This document shows, piece by piece, positions 35,443 through 46,098 of a stretch of 64,000 bases of DNA (position 1 is the first letter of the stretch; every line of letters begins with the position of its first letter). The notes under the pieces were generated by a model. The model was not told the origin of the DNA and ran no database searches. It saw only the letters and a program-made list of their open reading frames with translations. The stretch is from NCBI GenBank assembly GCA_900239685.1, contig OENT01000705.1, positions 1-64,000 of the forward strand, read 5' to 3'. The position numbers and the translations under genes are program-made. Source of the DNA: Rotaria macrura. Lineage: Eukaryota > Rotifera > Eurotatoria > Philodinida > Philodinidae.

Positions 35443-35991
35443 CCAAAGTCCATATTTTGTCTCGAGATGATCTCGAGAACTACATATCGTGCAACAGTCG
35501 TTGAAACGCTAAATCCAAGTATCCGCATCGAATATGTTCCTTTTTTTCAAAATTTCCTCTACCGCCTTTGGTTCGCCCAGAATAAAATATGGATATTAAT
35601 ATAATCCATGGATTTTATTTTGCAATATGGCGACTCAAAACACCGAGATTCGGAGCGTATTTCATGACATTAATTATCGCTAGCAGAAAAAGGTAGCATC
35701 AATGTACTATTGATGACATATTCTCAATTAATATCAAATCTTCGTAGACGTCTACTAAAGTTACTTACTCGAAATCTAGTGCTTCGCACCGAGTTTCGGT
35801 TTCGAGCTCAGGTCGACGACCATCTAGTTCTTTGTTTCTCTCTTACTCGACATACGCATAAAATGTTGTTATTTTGCGTCGAGATGATCTCGAGAACCGA
35901 ATATCGTACAACTATCGTTCAGACGCTAGATCGAAGTATCGACATCGAATATGTTCCTTTTTTTTTCAAAATTTCGTCTACCGTGTTCCGT
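35443..35991. repeat. Two direct copies of a roughly 125-bp sequence
   Basis: Copies at about 35443-35572 and 35866-35991 share TCGAGATGATCTCGAGAAC, ATATCGTRCAAC, GAAGTATC/CAAGTATC, CATCGAATATGTTCC and a poly-T then CAAAATTTC. They lie just outside the right target duplication of the 5.0-kb element. The palindrome TCGAGATGATCTCGA starts both. Their nature is unknown. Confidence 0.75.
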
Positions 35992-35999
35992 TCATGAGA

Positions 36000-36659
36000 T
36001 AATAGCGTCCGAAAATCACGACTTGCAACGTGCACTCATCGGTTTCATGTGACGACTGATCATGTAGTTTTCTTGTCAAGATCCTTGTCTTATATGGGTA
36101 TTGCTTCTGGCAGGACCCTGGCACGAGTATTCGACCCACACCTAGACAAGAACCTGATAAAATCTTGGCACAATCCTCTCTCATGATTATGAAAAGATCT
36201 TTGATATGATCTTGAGTAAATCCTGGTAGGATCCTGTATTCTCAGGCCAGAAAAATATCTGTAAAGGAACTTAAAGAAATCTTGAACAGTGTCTTGCTTC
36301 ATCGTGAAAAGTGCAGGAAACGGGGATTATCAGCAGTTGAAATAAAATCCTGGACGAAATTTGTCAGAATACTTAAGATTAAAGATCCTGAAAGTTCCTT
36401 CCAGTGTTTCTCAAGGAATCAGAAGGATTGAAGATAGGGTATAGCTGCCTAGAAAGTACAAGACGTTGGTTCGATCCCATCGGATGGAGATTATCCTTTT
36501 GTTCAGTTCTGCTGTCATACCATTACGTTGCTGCCTCGCTGATAAGTGAGTTTAATGCTATGAGAGAAAAGAATACAGCGCAGTTAAAGACACAAAATCT
36601 ATAATGGACTCAAAATCTCAGTGATCCATGAAACTTAAAGTGAGAGAGAACAGGTTAGC
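36000..36659. other. Degenerate AAGATCCTGG-type repeat zone
   Basis: Between about 36065 and 36400, words such as CAAGATCCTTG, AAATCTTGG, GATCTTGAG, TCCTGGTAGGATCCTG and AATCTTGAAC recur every 20-40 bases in both orientations. They recall the AAGATCTTG words of the element at 46855-47657. At 36470 a GGTTCGATCCC box is present, but no A box or cloverleaf fits. No gene is recognised. Confidence 0.4.
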
Positions 36660-36932
36660 ATGGCACAGCTGACTTTTTGTCAGCTAAGTCTTATAGGCTC
36701 CCAAATACTTGATGAAGAAATTTTCGATGGCGATATAATGGACACTTTTTTATCCTTTATAGAAATTACTTGGTATAGACAAATCTGGAGCATATATACG
36801 CGAATGAAACACAAAAATGTTATTGACCAGCGAAGGACAAATACTTCAGTATTGAAACAATTTAAGTTGACTCTGCTGCCGCTTGATGAAAATCTTTTTC
36901 TATTATATAGAGACGGAAGTAGAATATCGTAG
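36660..36932 (+). CDS. Hypothetical protein, 90 aa
   Basis: ATG (AGC ATG GCA context) to TAG, open for 90 codons. It begins MAQLTFCQLSLIGSQI, then acidic EEIFDGDIMDTF, then FIEITWYRQIWSIYTRMKHK and LLPLDENLFLLYRDG. Amino-acid use is more protein-like than in surrounding frames, but there is no recognised domain, signal or poly(A) site. It may be an exon remnant. The nearest feature downstream is the tRNA-like gene on the other strand. Confidence 0.3.
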   Translation: MAQLTFCQLSLIGSQILDEEIFDGDIMDTFLSFIEITWYRQIWSIYTRMKHKNVIDQRRTNTSVLKQFKLTLLPLDENLFLLYRDGSRIS

Positions 36933-37113
36933 CAACGAATCTTTCGGGCTATCGTGGGTTACAACGGCTTCCTGTCACGCTTTGCTTACGGCGAAATGCG
37001 CAGAGATTTTGATAAGAAAACCATGAGATTAAGAAACTTGTTAGCTCTACATATGTATAGAACGAAAGAGACAAGCAGTGTCACTGGTGTTATGTGACAG
37101 AACGATGAAAAAG

Positions 37114-37187
37114 TGACCTTCGCGGGAATCGAACCCGCACCTCCTGCTATCCGGGGAGTTGTCCTAAGCCAATTAGACTAGAAGGCA
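37114..37187 (-). tRNA. tRNA-like gene, anticodon not assignable
   Basis: 74 nt on the minus strand with a good A box (TAGTCTAATTGG), D arm (GTCT/GGAC) and T arm (GCGGG-TTCGATT-CCCGC) containing the B box GGTTCGATTCC. A TTTTT Pol III terminator lies 2 bases after the discriminator. The acceptor pairs CCTTC with GAAGG, but the outermost pairs are poor; GTG-CCTTC against GAAGG-T-CAC would pair fully with one bulged base. The anticodon arm is irregular: CTCC pairs with GGAG across a 10-base loop CCGGATAGCA, and no U33 precedes a normal triplet. It may therefore be a decayed tRNA gene or a tRNA-derived element that keeps an active promoter. Confidence 0.55.
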
Positions 37188-37261
37188 CATCTTAATCATC
37201 ATTTTAGCGTTAGTGTGATCCAACACTGACGCTAACAGTCATGACTGTTCGATGGCTATCT

Positions 37262-38310
37262 CATACTGTTGCCGATGGGATAATGTCATTACGGTGTTAG
37301 GTAATGACTGTTGAAACTTCTCGATTTTGTTGGGGATACCGATGGGGTTATTCTGATAGGGCGTGGCATTGGCATCGGTCAGGCTTGGTATGTGTATTGC
37401 CTTTGTGATTCAAATTGATGCTGCTATCGTTAACGTTCTTTGCGCTATATCCCGGAATCATTCAGCGTAGAACACCAAAGGTAGATAGCCATACACTTAC
37501 GCTCAAAATCGGGCTGAATCTTTTTCAACTGATTTGTTCAAGAAGCAGCTTTCGGTGAGAGATTCGATAAACGGAGTCCAAATTTTGCATCCATTTCACT
37601 TGGCGGGCCATTGCTCGGTCTGGAGCCAATAGAAATCGAGTTTTTCAAAAAATAGCTCCCCATAGGTAATGCAACACGGGGCGTCCGAATTTCGTAACTA
37701 TGTCGCTCTTAACCCTATTGGTCAGCCAGGAACCAATAGAAATGGATATTTTCAAAGCATACCTCGCCATTGGTAATTTGACATGGGAAGTTCGAATTTT
37801 GCATGATTTTTCGAAAAACTCTATTTCTATTAGTTCCTGACCGACCAACAGGGTTTCGATCGGAGTGGATGCGAAATTCGGGCTCCCCGTGTCTCATTAT
37901 CTATGGGGAGCTATATTTTTTTTAAACTCGATTTCTATTGATTTGTGACCGAACAATGCGATTTCGAGTGAAATTGATGTCAAAGTCTGCATCTGTGTGC
38001 CAAATTTCTTACGAGGAGTTGCTTCCTGATCAAGCTCAACCGGGAATTGATTCAGCCCCGTTTAAACCTGACCGAAGGGCTATAAACCTTCGGTCTTCTA
38101 CACTCATGCGTTCAGTGCAATATCGCCGAGAACGTTACCGAATGGTGCACTTTGAATTCCAAAAGCCAAACACGTAACAAGCCTAACTGATGCCAAAGTC
38201 TGCTCCATCCGAATAACACCATCAGTAACTGCAAAAAAGACCGATCAGTGGCAATAGCAATTACCAAATACCGTAATGGCATTATCTTATACCAAACAAA
38301 CAAAGATAGA
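37262..38310. mobile_element. Foldback element of about 1.05 kb next to the tRNA-like gene
   Basis: Outer arms pair at about 37262-37400 and 38165-38300: left GGGATAATGTCATTACGGTG and GGCATTGGCATCGGTCAGGC match, on the other strand, AAGATAATGCCATTACGGTA and TTGGCATCAGTTAGGC. Within lies a second set of inverted and direct copies (about 37600-37980) built on CAATAGAAATCGAGTTTTTC and AGCTCCCCATAGGTAATG. The arms are about 70-75% alike, so the element is old. The left boundary lies between the tRNA (37187) and 37262. Frames inside are repeat-derived. Confidence 0.6.
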
Positions 38311-38331
38311 CCCCCAATAGTAATCAGCACC

Positions 38332-38439
38332 ACCCTATGATAGACAGTGAAGAGTCATGGGTACTTCCCTAACATAGCGCCTGAAGAGTTATTGGTACCC
38401 CCCTATGATAGTACTGGCAGAGTTATGTGTACCTCCTTA
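38332..38439. repeat. Tandem repeat of about 36 bp, interrupted by a MITE
   Basis: Three imperfect units share CTATGATAG, then GAAGAGTTAT, then GGTACCCCC. One further partial unit (CTTGAAGAGTTATGGAAGG) lies beyond the MITE at 38440-38842, so the MITE landed inside the array. Confidence 0.65.
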
Positions 38440-38842
38440 CTCTCTAAATAATAACCGTTTCCCAGAAAACCAACGCAAAAAGGTTTGCGAGACTCGGAAA
38501 ACCTTTTCTTACTCTCGGGAACTGTTTCAAGGGTTTCCGAAAGCTCTGAAACCCATTTTTACCATCAGAAACTCTTAAAAGGTTTCCGATAGTAACAAAC
38601 TCGTAAACCGAAAATGGTTCCCGAAGCTCGGAAACGCTTGGAAGGGTATGCGAGGCTCGGAAACCATTTTCGGTTTACGAGTTTGTTAGTATCGGAAACC
38701 TTTTAAGAGTTTCTGATGGTAAAAAGTGGGTTTCAGAGCTTTCGGAAACCCTTGAAACAGTTCCCGAGAGTAAGAAAAGGGTTTCCGAGCCTCGCAAGCC
38801 TTTTTGCGTTGGTTTTTTGGGAAACGGTTATTTTTTAGAGAG
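38440..38842. mobile_element. 403-bp TA-flanked foldback MITE, GGTTTCCGA family
   Basis: Ends CTCTCTAAATAATAACCG and, on the other strand, CTCTCTAAAAAATAACCG. TA flanks both sides (38438-38439 and 38843-38844). The arms of about 185 bp pair almost perfectly and carry GGAAACC/GGTTTCCGA words throughout. A second, nearly identical copy lies at 43064-43447, which points to recent activity. Confidence 0.9.
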
Positions 38843-39599
38843 TACGAGAACGCTTGAAGAGTTATGGAAGGTGTTGGTATCCGGAAGGTCAGCCTTCTGA
38901 GTTAGAACTGTTTTTGCGCTGCAGCTCTTTGGAGCTGAGCTGGAGCTGTCACGTCCCTAGTCAAGATGAAAGACAGTGCAGAACCCCTTTTTTCAACAAC
39001 CATTCTTTATGACTATATAATAAGGGATCTCTTTTCAACCCCCCTCTCCCCTTTTTTTCGGTATTTTTGAAGTCATTGAAATTGTGATACCTGTTTTCCG
39101 CTAAAATAGTAAGAATTAAAAAAATGAACTCTCCACTGCCCTCCATGTGCACATGCTCTTTCTAAAAAAAAGTTAAAGATATTTCATGAACCTGGATCGA
39201 GAAATTCGGGTTGCCGAGTTTGCTATTTTTTACCCTTCTCATGTCCGTATCTCAGCAAAACATCATGATAGAAGGCTGAAAATTTAACCATAATCTTTTC
39301 ATACGAAGCCTAACATATCCTCTAAGTTTCATGCAATTCGAACGTTCCTGAACCAAGATTGATTTTTGAGGTGGGCGGGGGGGAGGGAAGGGGACGGCAT
39401 AATTTTGATAGCTGGTAGCAAGTTTTTCGTACTTGGAGTTCTTTAAAATTCACGATTCAACATTGAATGTAAGTTTTCCCGAATGCTATGCTCAATTGCG
39501 GAAGAATTTGTCCATCAGTATTCAATGCTAAAACCACCCACTCTCTAAAAAGGAACCGGGTCCTGTGAAAACCAGTAGAAAAGGAAGAGCGAATCACTG

Positions 39600-40070
39600 T
39601 ATCCTATAGCGAAATACATGATATCGTTGGAGAATCGAAGCGATATTTCGATCACAAACTTTTCGAAGTTGTTTCCCGTGATTTGCGCCGCTTCTTGCGG
39701 AAAGACACATAAACTTGCCCGGAACTCATTAGAAAAAATCAGGAAAGCTTGCGGACAGGAGACTACTTCCATTTTCCAGCGACGCCATGTCTATTCTTAC
39801 AGAATACCGCAATTTTCAGGTATTTTTTCTGTTAGTTCTTTCAGGTTTCGATGGGCGAAACGATCGGCATGGGACGTTTGATCTAAATAGAAAAAATACA
39901 TTTCATCCTATTGTAACTTCTAAAACCAAACTCACCATTCTTATTTGTTCACCTAACAACTGATCTAAATACAAATAAAATATTTCAGCAGGTTGTAAGT
40001 TTTAGAATCGAACTCACCATTCTTATTTGTTCATCTGACAACAGATCTAACTAGAAATGGAATATTTCAT
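39600..40070. repeat. Diverged repeat ending in an 85-bp tandem unit
   Basis: Two and a half copies of a roughly 85-bp unit (TGATCTAAATAGAAA, then ATATTTCA/ACATTTCA, then CGAACTCACCATTCTTATTT) run from about 39870 to 40065. Upstream sequence (GGAACTCATTAGAAAAAATC, then ACTTCCATTTTCCAGCGACG) is also alike in the copy at about 57440-57790 (GAACTCATTAGAAAGACTTG, then GCTTCCAATTTCCCACCGAT). The whole block is therefore a dispersed repeat of unknown type. Confidence 0.65.
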
Positions 40071-40079
40071 CAAGGAACG

Positions 40080-40610
40080 GGTAAAGTTTCCGTTATCAGT
40101 TACTCGGTAACGCTATCGGAGCGACGGAATCAACGACTCCTCCACTTATCAGCAAAGTAGGTTTTCATGAAAAAAACGAAATTCTAAACAGTTTGAGTAG
40201 AGCAAGTCGGGCTCAGGGAATCTGAATCTAATCCAGGAATTTTTATTATTCTCTCTTTTACTCCTCTTTTTTAACAATCTATCTCTGAATGCAGAAACAG
40301 GTTTCGTGAAAAGAAAAAGAATTTCAATTAAACACTTCAACTTCTTGTCGAAAAATATTAACTGAAAATCGTGAAAATAGGGATTTCACAAATGGGTTCC
40401 CCGAGCCTAATATACTTAGGTCGAACTTTATAGAATTTCGTAATTGTTCTTTATAACTTTCTTGATGTTTATTAGAGGAGTGATTCAACCCGTTATTCCG
40501 TTACCCAGTAATTGGTAGCGGTCCATTGCGGTAGGCACTTAATTGGTAACGGACAAGTTACCCGCTACTCGGAAGCATAACGACTTGGTAATGGTAACTT
40601 CGTAGACCTA
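40080..40610. mobile_element. Decayed foldback related to the GTAACGG arms
   Basis: The left side (TTTCCGTTATCAGTTACTCGG, about 40088) and right side (TTATTCCGTTACCCAGTAATTG, about 40492) face each other and share GGTAACG words with the inner arms of the 5.0-kb element (31835-31860 and 35148-35215). Between them, GGGCTCAGGGAATCTGAATC and, inverted, GGTTCCCCGAGCC recall that element's GGGGTCGGGGAATGCGAATC. It is probably an old relative. Exact ends are not definable. Confidence 0.45.
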
Positions 40611-41740
40611 ATTCTATACGAAGAATATTTACGCAACATTTTGTATAAGAAACTCAAAAGGGTTTTTGACCGAAACTCAGGGGTAACACAAATTTCGAAG
40701 GATTCAGGACGAATCATTTTAATATTTTAAAACTAAAACGAATATTGAAAAACCTTGGATATTGCTGAACCTCTCACAGGTTTCACACGATTCTACAGAC
40801 ACTTATATATTGTAGTAAAAAGTGACGAAGCCTCAGAGGTTTTGTGTGACCCCTTATGTTTTTTTCAGTGCACTTCCACCGAGGAATTGGAAAAGTAAAG
40901 ATCATCCAATATGACAGGAAAATCATGTAACCCAGCTCCTCGGGGAAGCTTCAGTGGATTCCTGTAAGGCAGTTACCTCGATGCTAAGGTAATTCCAGTA
41001 GAATTATGATTATTCCTCGGTTCCCCGCAAAATTTCGCCATCCTGGGTACTCGATGTGTTGTGCGATGAGTTTCATTTCCACAGCTCCTCGATGGAAGCG
41101 TCGTTCGGTTTCTAGAAGTTGGGCATCTCTTTACCAAGGTACAAAGAGTAGAACTGTCGTAACTCGTCGGTAGGCAAATTTTTTTCATACGAGTAGCATA
41201 AGTTGCGTTTGGCCTCTTTTATCGTTTTCATGTTACGTGTTGTAAGCGTGCTGGGAGTTCCTTTGATTTGTATTGACGGTTAGTTCTATTTTTTCTACTT
41301 TTCTTCGGGGTAGGGAATATTGACAGTTGATTCCACTGTGATGGTTTCAGGAATTGAAAAGTAATCGGTGTTAGGAAGTCATATGGTGTGAATGTTATTT
41401 TAGTTGCTGAAGAGTAAGTATTGAGGAACTATGAAGCATTTGTGAGGTATGTGATGGCTAGTTCTCAGTTTCTCGTGTTATTGTGTTGTTTCGGCTAGTG
41501 TTATTGAAATTAGAAGAATTCCCAAAGCTCAGTCCTTGGACACCCCTCCTAAAGTCAGCTGACTCTAACATTGACCCCGAACTTGAAGTTGTATCGAACT
41601 CTGCACAGTACCCGCAATTGTTTCTTAGACATGCAGCTTTGGTTTTGGAAGTTTCCTTGACCATGAGCAAGAGCAGAAGTCGATAGAAAAGATGGAATAT
41701 GCCATTTCATGTAATATATCAGTATTTGTTACATTTTCAG
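40611..41740. other. No recognised gene; upstream flank of the symporter fragment
   Basis: Contains short frames on both strands (for example around 40973-41188 and 41458-41686) without known motifs. The segment 41515-41660 is less AT-rich than its surroundings and open in both directions, but I see no domain. The last bases (GTTACATTTTCAG) form a good splice acceptor directly before the symporter ATG at 41741, so an upstream untranslated or coding exon may lie here. Confidence 0.4.
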
Positions 41741-42200
41741 ATGTTTCTCGGCTGGATTGATTACGGTGTTCTTGCTTTGCTGCTTGGTGAGCGTATTGAT
41801 AGTTACATTTTATCTTTTCATGTCCTTCAATATTGATCATATAGGCTTATCAGTTGGTATTGGTCTCTATCACGGGTGCATTCGTTCGAAGCAGCTAACA
41901 ACAAACGAGTTTCTTGTTGGCAATGGAAAAATTGGAGTGAATAATGTCGACTTATGTATAATTGTAATATTTTCATGCAAAATTCACAGATCTTGCCGAC
42001 AGCTATGAGTCTTTTGGCAAGTATCACATCTGCAGCGACTCTACTCGGAGCACCTGTGGAAGTATACGGATATGGAACGATGTACCTATATTATAGTGAG
42101 TACCATATCTTCGAACTTATTAGATGTAGAAGAACTTGCAGCTGCCGTGCTAAGTTACTATTTTAATCCAGTTATCTCGACACAGTTCAGTCGAAAATGA
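41741..42200 (+). pseudogene. 5' fragment of a sodium:solute symporter (SLC5-type) gene
   Basis: Three exons join in frame: 41741-41786, 41845-41936 and 41990-42095. Introns are 58 and 53 nt (GTGAGC...ATATAG and GTGAAT...TTCACAG). The 81 residues run MFLGWIDYGVLALLLG, then LSVGIGLYHG, then TTNEFLVGNGKIGILPTAMS, then LLASITSAATLLGAPVEVYG and YGTMYLYY. This is the SLC5 N terminus: first membrane helix, the NEFL.G..K.G.LP signature, and the S.xSA.TLLG.P.E.Y.YG segment of the Na+-binding core. SLC5 proteins co-transport sodium with sugars, vitamins or monocarboxylates. After the GTGAGT at 42096 the expected next helix (LAAAVLSYYFNPV) appears at 42125-42163 but in another frame, and a stop follows. 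About 500 further residues expected of the family are absent. Likely a truncated pseudogene. Confidence 0.7.
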
Positions 42201-43061
42201 AACGCTTTATACCTGAACTTCTCCTAGTGGAATGGTATATACTTCATCTTCTAGGATTGCACAAGCTATTTGCAAGTAAAAGAGTGAGAATATACCTGAA
42301 AGCGAACAAATGATAAGTACATATCTAATGTGATGTATCGACCTGGAAAAAGATATTTATAATGAATTTCACAAATACACTATCAAAATAAAAACAAAGT
42401 TTTTCGTAAATGATTGCATATTCTGAACCTATTAGAATGTTCTATCCCCCTTCCCCCTTATGTATTTTGTTTTAGCTTGTACTTATGCAGCATCAAAAAT
42501 AATTCGATTACAACAAAGACAACCTTCTCACTAGATTTTCATGCTATCGTTTTTATAACTTTCATCAAAATTATACTTCTGAATTCTATATTACTATAGA
42601 ATAGATTTTTAAAAACCAGTTCTAGTATATTCTGGTGGAGCCTCGGATTTTTCATCATCCTATATATTTCAGTATTCTGTTGGATTCATTCATCGAAACA
42701 TAATTTCAGTAAAACGACTTCATTCACTGTTGAGAATTTCCAAAAGTGCAGAGTTTTTGGTTATTTTTGTGATTTCGTTTTTGAAATGACTGCTAATAAG
42801 ATAGAAATTTATTTTTAAAGCAACTATAAAATTACACACAGCTTGAGAATTTTTATCATTTTATATAATTTTTTCTTGTTTTGAATTGATTAGCTGGGTA
42901 ATGACTCGAGTACTATGTTACCACCATTCAGCAAGTTCTAAAAGGGAGCACATCTCTTCATTGTCTATTTATTGTCCTTTTTCAAAGGTTCATAATGCTT
43001 GAATATGGAAAGTATCGTCAGGAAAAAGTATTTCTTGAAACAGTTGTGTCTCTTCCGATAA
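42201..43061. other. Intergenic, no sign of the missing symporter exons
   Basis: I searched by eye on the plus strand for later SLC5 motifs (YEYLE.RF, the G-rich helices) and saw none. The stretch is AT-rich with only short frames. It ends at the TA flanking the MITE at 43064. Confidence 0.45.
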
Positions 43062-43063
43062 TA

Positions 43064-43447
43064 CTCTCTAAAAAATAACCGTTTCCCAAAAAACCAACGC
43101 AAAAAGGTTTGCGAGGCTCGGAAACCCTTTTCTTACTCTCGGGAACTGTTTCAAGGGTTTCCGAAAGCTCGGAAACCCACTTTTTACCATCAGAAACTCT
43201 TAAAAGGTTTCCGATACTAACAAACTCGTAAANTCGGAAACGCTTGGAAGGGTATGCGAGGCTCGGAAACCATTTTCGGTTTACGAGTTTGTTAGTATCG
43301 GAAACCTTTTAAGAGTTTCTGATGGTAAAAATGGGTTTCAGAGCTTTCGGAAACCCTTGAAACAGTTCCCGAGAGTAAGAAAAGGTTTTCCGAGCCTCGC
43401 AAGCCTTTTTGCGTTGGTTTTTTGGGAAACGGTTATTTTTTAGAGAG
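43064..43447. mobile_element. 384-bp TA-flanked foldback MITE, second GGTTTCCGA copy
   Basis: Ends CTCTCTAAAAAATAACCG on both strands, with TA on each side (43062-43063 and 43448-43449). It is nearly identical to 38440-38842 but lacks about 20 bases at the tip of the left arm. There the sequence jumps from ACTCGTAAA through an ambiguous base (n at 43233) to TCGGAAACGC. The n and the loss lie beside the palindrome centre, so this may be an assembly fault rather than a biological deletion. Confidence 0.88.
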
Positions 43448-43779
43448 TACAGGCAAAAAACCCGGAATTTTCAGTAAAATATCAATTTGTCTTTGTTTTC
43501 TGGAAGATGGCCCATTATGGAAACCCTCTAATCGATTCTAAAACCTATTATAGAGAGAACTAACCTGACCAAAAATAATATTTTGTATCAACGTTTGAAG
43601 GAGATTTACATCTTTTAGTGTTCTATCTAAAGTAAGTACTTCAGATCTTTATCTTATCTCATCCCCAAAAAAAGTTAGGAATCATCAAAGTTATCGAAAA
43701 TTCGCTTTTTCGTATGTTTTATTTTTCTTAGGCAGAATTATAAGTTTCAAATACTTTGGGTACTTATATAACTCTAGTA

Positions 43780-43975
43780 CACTCTAAAAAAATAGGTTTT
43801 TTACTGAATATAAAAAGAATCTTCCAGCGGGCACGCGGGAAGAAACTTTTTGGGTTCAGTATAGAACTTTAAAAGGTTTCGTATAAGTTTTATACTGAAT
43901 TTAAAAAGGTTCTTCCGGTGTGCCCGCGGCAAGAACCCTTTTGAGTTTCGTAAAAAACCTATTTTTTTTAGAGTG
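43780..43975. mobile_element. 196-bp MITE, CACTCTAAAAAAATAGG ends
   Basis: Inverted ends CACTCTAAAAAAATAGGTTT and, on the other strand, CACTCTAAAAAAAATAGGTT. Left flank TA (43778-43779), right flank TG (43976-43977), presumably a mutated TA. The arms carry GAAGAAAC and GGCACGCGGGAAGAA words that reappear in the 490-bp element at 62760-63249 (GGGCACACGGGAAGAACC), so the two are one family. Confidence 0.85.
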
Positions 43976-44775
43976 TGGGTCTATGCACAGGCAAAACACA
44001 TAGATGTTCGTTAGTATTTTTAGGTGCCCATGTAGCCAAGAATGGATAAATAATGGGAAAATGGTCCATTATTTTCCATTATTTTTCAAAAATATGAAAT
44101 AATTAATTAAAATCCATTAATTTTCGAAATTTCAATGCATTTTAATGTATTATTAAGAATTTTGATAAAATTTCTCAAAATTCACATCATATTCAATGCA
44201 TTTTAATGCATCAATCTCGAATAATGCTCCAATGGGAGATAATGCACAGATTTTCAATTCATTTTAATGGATTATTGTAGACCTTGATAAAATTTCTCAA
44301 AATTCTCTTTGTTTTCAATGCAGTATTTCTAATAATGCGAAAATGGTTCGAGAATGCAGTAAAATTGCATTGCATTACAATGGATTGCAATGTAATATTT
44401 AGAGCAATGTTTTAAAATTAGAGAATTCATCCGTTTCATTTAAGAGATATTGAAACAGTGATTTCACAGATAGATGTTTTATTTAACCCAGCTCTCTATG
44501 TATCAGGTGCTTTTCCATAAGAGCCGCACAAGTTAAAGAACTAATAATAATGTAACATATTACCCTTTCAATTTCCAAAATATTTCCGTATGCAAGCCGA
44601 AGAGTTTCCGAGTTTACTCAATCGCGCACATGTGCACTAGCAAACTGATATCCGATCTCGGGTTTCTGTTCGATACAACGATAGGCTACTAGAGTTTCGA
44701 ATGCTTTTACAATATTCTGTAGAATGAAAGAGATCACATGCCTCAAACCTCTAAAGAGATTTTTTCGCTCCCCTG

Positions 44776-46098
44776 TGAAAAATTTTCGCTGATTTTAATC
44801 GAATTATTCTGCAACAAAATGAAAATTGAAATCCATTGATGACTTTGATTATCATTGATCATGACGCAACCATTGTTTGATGTTTTTAATTGCTCAGTGT
44901 GAGCCCACGTCAGTGCGTACGAGATTGGTGTGCATGATGCCATATTGCGTACGGCGTACGTACAGGTATCCGTGCGCGTGACGTACGTAACGCAACCTTT
45001 GCTGTACGTACCATTTCGTCACGCGTGCGTACTAATACTAATTTCTGTTGATTTATCCGGCTATCCATTCATTTTCTCTCTCTCTCTGTCTTGACTTATT
45101 TTTCCAGCTTTCTATCTATTGTTCAATTCATTAAAATGTTAATTAATTAAATTAAGTACCTTTTATTTTCATATCAGTCATACAGAAATAAACAAAACAA
45201 ACACAAAAAGCTATACATGACAATGTACAAATGAATGTAGATTATTAAAGAATTAATGTAAAATACTAATTCGTTGACTCTTCCCTTCGAAATTATCGAT
45301 TGGTAAATCATATTGTTGTAGAATTGACTATGACATGAACTACGAAGAGAACGTCGATAATTTCATTGTTGTTCTTTAGATTTTTCACGGTCTAAAGGAT
45401 AATAAAAGTTATTTAATTATTACTTTTAGAGGGAAACTTACGACACACTAATTCTTGTTGACATCGATACCTGAAAGGGCAATCGATTTCATCTTTCTTC
45501 ATCTTAAAAAGAAGATGAAAAATATTTAAAAAAGTAAAGAGTATTTATGGAAAAACTAAAAACACGAGCTACAAAAATGATTAGATATTTATTTAGCACG
45601 AAAATCTAAAGAATTCCGCCGCCTATACATCTTTCTCAAGAGAAAAAAAGGAAGAAATACAGTACGCCATTGTACATTTGTGAGGAGCCATTGAATAAAT
45701 CAATTCATGCTTGTCCTCGTTCATGATGTGGCAACTTGTACCGTACGCGTTATGACTAACAGTGAAACACGTTCGATATATTCCGTGCACGCGACAACAC
45801 GTAATATAACATGTACGAAGCATGATAAACGTGTCATCACGCGCACCAATATCGTACGCAGTGACGTGGGAAACTTTCCCATAAAAGTTGATTATTTTGT
45901 AAGAAAATCGAAATTATCAATCGATTTTAAATTTTCACTTTCCTGTAAGATAATAGATTTTAATCCGAAAATTTCACACTGAACAATTAATGACATCAAA
46001 CAATGGTTACGTCATGATCAACGATAATCAAAATCATCAATCGATTTCAATTTTCATTTTTTTTCCAGAATAATTCGATTGAAATCAGCGAAACTTCT
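44776..46098. mobile_element. Foldback with CGTACG-rich core arms
   Basis: Outer arms pair between about 44776-44915 and 45965-46098 (TTTTCGCTGATTTTAATCGA, ATGAAAATTGAAATC, GATCATGACGCAACCATTG). Inner arms of CCCACGTCAGTGCGTACGAG type (44907 onwards; reverse near 45870) are rich in GTACGT/ACGCGT words. The right arm has an extra insertion of about 100 bp. The centre includes about 80 bp of AT-rich sequence near 45120-45250. Non-coding. Confidence 0.65.

Noticed and set aside
35133..35604. Four overlapping frames with repeated TPPVLD or RWSTSGVEY peptides
   Set aside because: Produced by the 48-bp GGAGTA tandem repeat in the subterminal zone of the hAT-like element.
36440..36510. GGTTCGATCCC box suggesting a tRNA or SINE
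   Set aside because: No A box at the right distance, no cloverleaf and no terminator.
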